Assembly (NCBI GenBank): GCA_041485885.1
Contig: JBGPKL010000004.1
Location: 62,001 to 126,000, forward strand
Reading direction: 5' to 3'
Length of the DNA stretch: 64,000 nucleotides
From: JACQFZ01 sp041485885
Lineage (GTDB): Bacteria > Pseudomonadota > Gammaproteobacteria > Acidiferrobacterales > Sulfurifustaceae
Positions within the stretch are counted from its first letter, which is position 1. Each line of letters starts with the position of its first letter. This document shows, piece by piece, positions 58,832-64,000 of this stretch. Made by a program: the position numbers and the translations under genes. The notes under the pieces are model-generated. The model was not told where the DNA came from. It worked only from the letters and a program-made list of their open reading frames with translations, and ran no database searches.

Positions 58832-61246
58832 TTGCGCGTGGATCTGACGCATCTGCTCGATACCGCCGGCGACGCGTACAACGGCTACGCGTTGCTTCAG
58901 CTCGCGCTCGCGGTTCCGACGCTGCTGATGGGTGCCATCATTGTCGTGCGCGAGCGCGGCTCGCATGTCGGCGTCATCTACTTCTTCGTCACGTTGACGA
59001 TTGCAATGTGGTACGTGGGGTTCGGCGTGGCTTATCACGCGCCGAGCGCAGTTATTGCCGATGCCTGGATCCGCTTCGGTCACGTCGGCATTGCCTTCAT
59101 TCCGACGCTGTCGCTGCAGTTCAGCTTGAATGTGCTCAAGCCGCCCCACCGCTTGCAGCCGCTGCTGGTAGCCGGTTGGTTCGCTTCTCTGGCGTTCACC
59201 GCCGCGATCATCTTCCTCCCGTCCACGATGTTCGGTCCGGTGCGCCAGTATTCCTGGGGCTACTACGGCCACTACACCGTCTACAGCACGCTGCTGATGC
59301 CGTTCCTTGCGCTGTATTTCAGCGTGTTTCTGTACCTGTACTGGCAAGCATCCAAACGGGCGCGCCCGGGAAGTATCGCCGCGCGGCGCGCCAAGCTTCT
59401 TTTGATTGCGTGGAGCATCGGCTCGTTCGGTACGGTCGATTTTGTACCGATGTACGGCTTTGACATGCATCCGTTCGGCTTCATGATCGTCATCATCGGC
59501 GTGAGTATCACGACCTACGTGACCGCCCGCTATCGGCTGCTCGACATCACGCCCGCGTTTGCGGCGCAGCATATCATCGAGAATATGAACGACGGATTGT
59601 TCGTGCTCGACAAAGACGGCATTGTGCGAGTCGCGAACAGCACGCTCCTCGGTATGATCGGCATGACGAAAGAGGAATTCATCGGCAAAGGTATCCCTTA
59701 CTCGCTGCGCCGCCTGTTGTCGCTGTCGGAGGTGGCCTCGATCGAAGCCAGCGTGCCGATGCAGAACCGCGAGATCGACTTCACCCGGCGGGACGGTACC
59801 GCACTGGTGCTGAGTCTGGGCGTGTCGACCATGCAGGCGGCCGGGGACGAGCACGCGGCCTACGTCGGCGTCGTGCGCGACATCACCGAACGGCGACGCG
59901 CGGAACAACGCATCCGCTATCTCGCGTATTACGACAATCTGACGAATCTGCCGAACCGTCAGTCCTTCCAAGAGCAGTTGCGCGGCGGGCTGACCAACGC
60001 CGCGCGCCACAAGCGCATGGTGGCGCTGCTGTTTCTCGATCTCGATCATTTCAAGCGTATCAACGACACGCTCGGTCATGCGCTCGGTGACCGCCTGTTG
60101 CAAGCGATCGCCGGGCGACTGGTCGGCTGCGTGCGCAAGGCTCGAGTCGGCGCGAAAGACGCCGAGGGAACCGTGGCGCGTCTCGGGGGCGATGAGTTCA
60201 TCGTCGCGCTGCAGGACGTCGAGAAGCTGGAGGACGTTACGCGCGTTGCCGAGCGTCTGCTCGCGGCCGTCTCCGAGCCGATCCGCATCGATCAGCACGA
60301 CATTGCCGTGACGGCGAGCCTCGGTATCAGTCTCTACCCGCAAGACGGCGACGACGCCGAGGCGTTGCTCAAGAACGCCGACGCCGCCATGTATCAGGCG
60401 AAGGACGCGGGCCGCGACAGCTATTTCTTCTACGACCGGACGCAGAACGCCGTGACGTACGATCGGCTGTCGCTCGAGGTGAAGCTGCGCCGGGCTTTGG
60501 AGCAGGGTAACCTTTCGCTGCACTACCAGCCGCAAGTCGCGACGCATACCGGCCGATCGGTGGGCGTCGAGGCGCTGCTGCGTTGGGACGATCCGGAGCT
60601 CGGGTCGATTCCCCCGGAGCGGTTTATTCCGATCGCCGAGGAGAGCGGCCTCATCCTTCCGATCGGCGAGTGGGTATTGCAAGCCGCGTGCGCGCAGGCA
60701 CGCGCCTGGCAGGACCTGGGCATGCCATCGATGCGCATGGCGGTGAATCTCTCCAGCCGTCAGTTTCGCGATCGTGATCTAGTCGCCGTCGTGCGCGACG
60801 CGCTCGCCGCGGCGCGACTCGATCCGCGCTACCTCGAGCTCGAATTGACCGAAAGCATGATCATGCAAGACGCGCTGCATACGCGGCGCACGCTCGAAGC
60901 GCTGAAGGAGATGGGGGTGCACTTGTCGATCGATGACTTCGGCACCGGCTATTCATCCCTAAGCTACCTGCGCAGTTTCCCCATCGATACGCTGAAGATC
61001 GATCGCTCGTTCGTCGCCGATATCTCCGCGGAGCCGGACAACGGCGCCATCGTCGCCGCCATCATCGCCATGGCGCGCAGCCTCAAGCTCAGCGTTGTCG
61101 GCGAAGGTGTCGAGACCGAGGAGCAACGGGCGTTCCTGCAACTCCACGGCTGTACGTTGGCGCAAGGCTTTCTGTTCTGTCATCCCTTACCCGCCGACGA
61201 ATTAGAAAGTTGGATGCACGTCCCCTACGCGCATAGCGCAAGTTGA
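58832..61246 (+). CDS. Membrane-bound PAS-GGDEF-EAL cyclic-di-GMP signalling protein
   Basis: A 804-residue protein. Residues 15-235 contain seven hydrophobic segments of the 7TM/histidine-kinase N-terminal type. A PAS domain follows (ENMNDGLFVLDKDGIVRVAN, about 240-350), then GGDEF (LDLDHFKRINDTLGH and RLGGDEFIVAL, motif intact) and EAL (GVEALLRWDDPE, ELTESMIMQD, DDFGTGYSSLSYL and VGEGVET). Both active sites look complete, so it may synthesise and degrade c-di-GMP. The start is a TTG at 58832 or a GTG at 58838 after GAGCGAG. It may affect the same motility and biofilm network as the HD-GYP gene. Confidence 0.88.
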   Translation: MRVDLTHLLDTAGDAYNGYALLQLALAVPTLLMGAIIVVRERGSHVGVIYFFVTLTIAMWYVGFGVAYHAPSAVIADAWIRFGHVGIAFIPTLSLQFSLNVLKPPHRLQPLLVAGWFASLAFTAAIIFLPSTMFGPVRQYSWGYYGHYTVYSTLLMPFLALYFSVFLYLYWQASKRARPGSIAARRAKLLLIAWSIGSFGTVDFVPMYGFDMHPFGFMIVIIGVSITTYVTARYRLLDITPAFAAQHIIENMNDGLFVLDKDGIVRVANSTLLGMIGMTKEEFIGKGIPYSLRRLLSLSEVASIEASVPMQNREIDFTRRDGTALVLSLGVSTMQAAGDEHAAYVGVVRDITERRRAEQRIRYLAYYDNLTNLPNRQSFQEQLRGGLTNAARHKRMVALLFLDLDHFKRINDTLGHALGDRLLQAIAGRLVGCVRKARVGAKDAEGTVARLGGDEFIVALQDVEKLEDVTRVAERLLAAVSEPIRIDQHDIAVTASLGISLYPQDGDDAEALLKNADAAMYQAKDAGRDSYFFYDRTQNAVTYDRLSLEVKLRRALEQGNLSLHYQPQVATHTGRSVGVEALLRWDDPELGSIPPERFIPIAEESGLILPIGEWVLQAACAQARAWQDLGMPSMRMAVNLSSRQFRDRDLVAVVRDALAAARLDPRYLELELTESMIMQDALHTRRTLEALKEMGVHLSIDDFGTGYSSLSYLRSFPIDTLKIDRSFVADISAEPDNGAIVAAIIAMARSLKLSVVGEGVETEEQRAFLQLHGCTLAQGFLFCHPLPADELESWMHVPYAHSAS

Positions 61247-61488
61247 CCGCCGCCGCGCGCGTTCATTTGGCCGGCCATTGTTGTTCGACCCCCTGGACCC
61301 GCCGATTTCTGCCGTGGTGCCCTCATCGCGGTTGACTGCAACCGACCCCTACGACGCGACGCCGGAACAGTCCGGGATGGGAGGCCGAATGGCGACGCCT
61401 TTGCGATAACGCGTCAAATGTTCGACGCGGTGCCGTGATTACGGCACGAGACCTTCGTGGCACAAATTCTGCTGTTGTCTAGTCGGCC

Positions 61489-64000
61489 ATGTCAGCTTCC
61501 GCAAAGAAATCCCCAGAGGATGCCATTCCCGGCTATCGCGTTAGCGCGACAGTCTATGAAAGCCGGCGCATCGCGGTTTATCGCGCCGTGCGCGAGCCGG
61601 ACGAGCACCCGGTGATTCTGAAAGTCCTGCGTGAGAATGCTCGTGGGCCGGAAGACCTGTCGCGTTATCGACGCGAATACGAAATTCTCCGTAACCTAAC
61701 GGCGAAGGGTGCCGTCGCCTTGTGCGACGCCGCGCCGGACGATCGCATGCCGGTCCTGGTGTTCGAGGACTTCGGCGGCGAGTCGTTGAAGAAGCTTCTG
61801 GCATCCCGGACCTTTACGCTCGTCGAGTGCGTTGCGTTAGGCGTCAAGCTCGCCGACGCACTCGCGTCGATTCACGCCGCCGGCGTGATCCACAAGGACA
61901 TCAACCCGGCGAACATCGCTTACAACGTCAAAACCTCCGAACTGAAGATCATCGATTTCGGTTTATCGACCGCGTTGGCGCGGGAACAGCTTGCGCTCGT
62001 CAATCCCGACGTGCTCGAAGGGACGCTCGCCTATATCTCGCCGGAGCAGACCGGACGCATGAACCGCTCGGTCGATTACCGTACCGACTTTTACTCCTTC
62101 GGCGCGACTCTCTATGAATTGTTGACCGGCCAACTGCCGTTCGAGGACACCGATCCGCTTTCATTAGTCCACGCGCATCTCGCGAAGGAACCGGCCTCGC
62201 CGTCCTCGATCGATGCGACCATTCCCGAGCCCGTGAGCACGGTCGTCATGAAGCTGTTGGCAAAGACTGCCGAAGAACGCTACCAGAGCGCGTTGGGCGT
62301 CAAACGCGACCTGGAAGAATGTCTCAAGCAACTGACCGATATCGGCACCGTCGCCGCTTTTCCGCTCGGACGCTTCGACGCGTCGGATCGTCTTCAACCG
62401 TCGCAGCGCTTGTACGGCCGCGAAGCCGAGCTTGAAACCCTGCTCGCGGCGTTTGATCGCGCGGCCGGCGGCGGCCGTGAAATCGCCATGGTCACGGGCT
62501 ACTCCGGCATCGGCAAAACCTCGCTGGTGCGCGAACTTTACAAACCCATCACCGCGCGCCGCGGCTATTTTATTGCCGGCAAGTTCGACCAGTTGCAGCG
62601 CAACGTGCCGTACCGGGCGATCATCAACGCGTTCCAGGAATTGACCCGACAGCTTCTCGGCGAGAACGAAACGAAACTCGCCGTGTGGAAGGAGCAACTC
62701 CTCAGCGCGCTCGGGAGCAACGGCCAGATCATTGTCGATATCATCCCGGAGATGGAGCTCATCATCGGCGCGCAACCGGCCCTGGTCGCGCTCGATCCGC
62801 AGCAGGAGCGGAACCGATTCAACCTGGCGCTCGCGAACTTCATTCGCGTCTTTTGCAAGCCCGAGCACCCACTGACCGTTTACCTCGATGATTTGCAGTG
62901 GATCGATCCGGCGTCGCTGAAGCTGATGGCGCATCTGATCGGCGATCCTTCGGTGCGACATTTATTTTTTGTCGGCGCCTACCGCGACAACGAAGTGAGT
63001 GCGGCCCATCCGCTGATGGAAGCCTTGGAGGGGCTGAAGAAGGCCGGGGTTTTAATCCACACGATGACGCTGCATCCGCTTAAGAGCGAGCACGTGCAAC
63101 AGATGGTGGCGGATACGCTTTCGATGGAATCGACGCAGGTCGCTTCCTTGGCGGAGCTGATCATCAAAAAAACCGGCGGCAACCCGTTCTTCACCGAGGA
63201 ATTCATCAAGTCGTTGTATGCGGATGAGTTGTTGACGTTCGATCGTGCGCATAGTGCCTGGCGCTGGGACGTTCAGAAGATAAACGCCCAGAACTCGACC
63301 GATAACGTCATCGACCTCATGGTCGCGAAGCTAAAGCGCCTGGACCCTGAAACGCAAAAGGTCCTGCAGCTCGCCGCCTGTATCGGCAATCAATTCGATC
63401 TTGCAACCCTCGCGGTCATCTATCAAAAGCCCGCCGCGCAAACGATGGCGGCGCTCACGCAGGCAATCGTAGCGGAGCTGGTGATCCCAATCGGCACCGC
63501 GCTCAGCTGGTCGCACGCTCAGACGAGCGCCGGCGAGTTGCGAGTCGTCAGCCGCTTCGCCCATGACCGCGTTCAGCACGCGGCCTACAGCTTGATCCCC
63601 GACGCGCAACGGCAAGCGGCACATCTTGAGATCGGACGTCTCTTGTTGCGCGAACTTCCCGAGGGAGATCGGCAGGAGCAGCTTTTTGAGATCGTCAATC
63701 ATCTCAACGTCGGCGTCCAACTCATTGGCGAGCGCGCGGAACAGGAGACACTCACCGACCTTAACTTCGAGGCGGGACGTCGAGCGAGACGTTCGAATGC
63801 GTACGATGCGGCGCTCAGCTACTTCCATGTGGCGCTGACGCTCATCGGTGAAAGAGGCTGGGAGCAACGATATGAGTTGACGTTGGCGTTGCATACGGAA
63901 GCGGCGCAGGCGGCGCTGTTGGCGCAGCAATACGCCGAAGTCGAAACCTTGGTCGAGCGCATTTTGCAGCGTGCGCACACGCTCCTCGATAAGATCGACG
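61489..64000 (+). CDS. Ser/Thr protein kinase - AAA ATPase signalling protein, 3' end beyond window
   Basis: At least 837 residues, still open at the window end. The kinase domain has the Lys in HPVILKVL, catalytic HKDINPANIAY, DFG in IIDFGLST and an SPE segment (AYISPEQTGR) in place of APE. An AAA-like ATPase follows with Walker A GYSGIGKTSL and VYLDDLQWIDP (Walker B), then helical TPR-like text. This is the layout of the large bacterial kinase-ATPase-GAF-histidine-kinase sensors; the rest is not in the window. ATG at 61489 gives the usual short N-terminus before PGYRVSATVYE. Confidence 0.85.
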   Translation, partial: MSASAKKSPEDAIPGYRVSATVYESRRIAVYRAVREPDEHPVILKVLRENARGPEDLSRYRREYEILRNLTAKGAVALCDAAPDDRMPVLVFEDFGGESLKKLLASRTFTLVECVALGVKLADALASIHAAGVIHKDINPANIAYNVKTSELKIIDFGLSTALAREQLALVNPDVLEGTLAYISPEQTGRMNRSVDYRTDFYSFGATLYELLTGQLPFEDTDPLSLVHAHLAKEPASPSSIDATIPEPVSTVVMKLLAKTAEERYQSALGVKRDLEECLKQLTDIGTVAAFPLGRFDASDRLQPSQRLYGREAELETLLAAFDRAAGGGREIAMVTGYSGIGKTSLVRELYKPITARRGYFIAGKFDQLQRNVPYRAIINAFQELTRQLLGENETKLAVWKEQLLSALGSNGQIIVDIIPEMELIIGAQPALVALDPQQERNRFNLALANFIRVFCKPEHPLTVYLDDLQWIDPASLKLMAHLIGDPSVRHLFFVGAYRDNEVSAAHPLMEALEGLKKAGVLIHTMTLHPLKSEHVQQMVADTLSMESTQVASLAELIIKKTGGNPFFTEEFIKSLYADELLTFDRAHSAWRWDVQKINAQNSTDNVIDLMVAKLKRLDPETQKVLQLAACIGNQFDLATLAVIYQKPAAQTMAALTQAIVAELVIPIGTALSWSHAQTSAGELRVVSRFAHDRVQHAAYSLIPDAQRQAAHLEIGRLLLRELPEGDRQEQLFEIVNHLNVGVQLIGERAEQETLTDLNFEAGRRARRSNAYDAALSYFHVALTLIGERGWEQRYELTLALHTEAAQAALLAQQYAEVETLVERILQRAHTLLDKID

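Noticed and set aside
58766..60682. 638-codon minus-strand frame opposite the GGDEF-EAL gene
   Set aside because: Antisense shadow; composition is biased to Arg, His and Gln and it has no domain, while the plus strand has intact GGDEF and EAL sites.

Overview
The window is GC-rich (low 60s percent by eye), densely coded and clearly proteobacterial. SoxXYZA/SoxB, a PilU-type twitching ATPase, TusA, HD-GYP and GGDEF-EAL proteins, BrnT/HigB toxin-antitoxin modules and integron attC sites together suggest a sulfur-oxidising gamma- or betaproteobacterium. No rRNA, tRNA or CRISPR array was recognised, so the taxon is an inference.

Layout. 0-11 kb: histidine phosphatase; a 1299-aa fusion of multicopper oxidase, copper-radical (galactose/glyoxal) oxidase and NHL propeller; a CitE-like lyase; an ion transporter; ThpR; an HD-GYP protein; SoxB. 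11-20.6 kb: the sox operon (soxX-Y-Z-A) is separated from soxB by about 6 kb holding one giant gene, a Cap4/DUF4297-like nuclease plus STAND-like NTPase plus long C-terminal region, which is a candidate Avs-type anti-phage gene. 20.8-31.5 kb: TusA, PilU, a lactonase-like lipoprotein, a Sco protein and a second multicopper oxidase, PhoH, a Bcp peroxiredoxin and small enzymes. 31.6-35.5 kb: small accessory genes and two toxin-antitoxin modules bounded by palindromic repeats. 35.6-41 kb: a cytochrome c-P460 protein and a four-gene operon of TPR protein, carotenoid oxygenase, GlcG/HbpS-like protein and alpha/beta hydrolase.

41.0-44.5 kb is a cluster of integron attC sites with no integrase in the window (CALIN): six cassettes read on the minus strand, mostly orphan proteins, two of them with HEPN-like Rx4-5H motifs. 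The R-boxes at the two ends of every cassette are exact reverse complements, the signature of real excisable cassettes. 44.6-54 kb: VOC protein, DUF6351 hydrolase, AraC regulator, hydrolases, an exported class II aldolase-like protein, MetY-like PLP enzyme, and a DUF2442/DUF4160 pair in which DUF4160 is broken by a small transposon-like element.

54-58.3 kb is an overlapping operon of acyl carrier protein, serine-palmitoyltransferase-like alpha-oxoamine synthase and fatty-acyl-AMP ligase, probably making a long-chain amino-ketone or sphingoid-type lipid. It is flanked on both sides by decayed copies of one methyltransferase-like gene. 58.8-64 kb: a membrane GGDEF-EAL protein and a Ser/Thr-kinase plus AAA-ATPase giant that runs off the window. 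A recurring theme is a family of small IS5-like inverted-repeat elements (terminus GGAAGGTCTGATTAATT) with YTAR-type 4-bp target duplications, one of which has disrupted a gene precisely.
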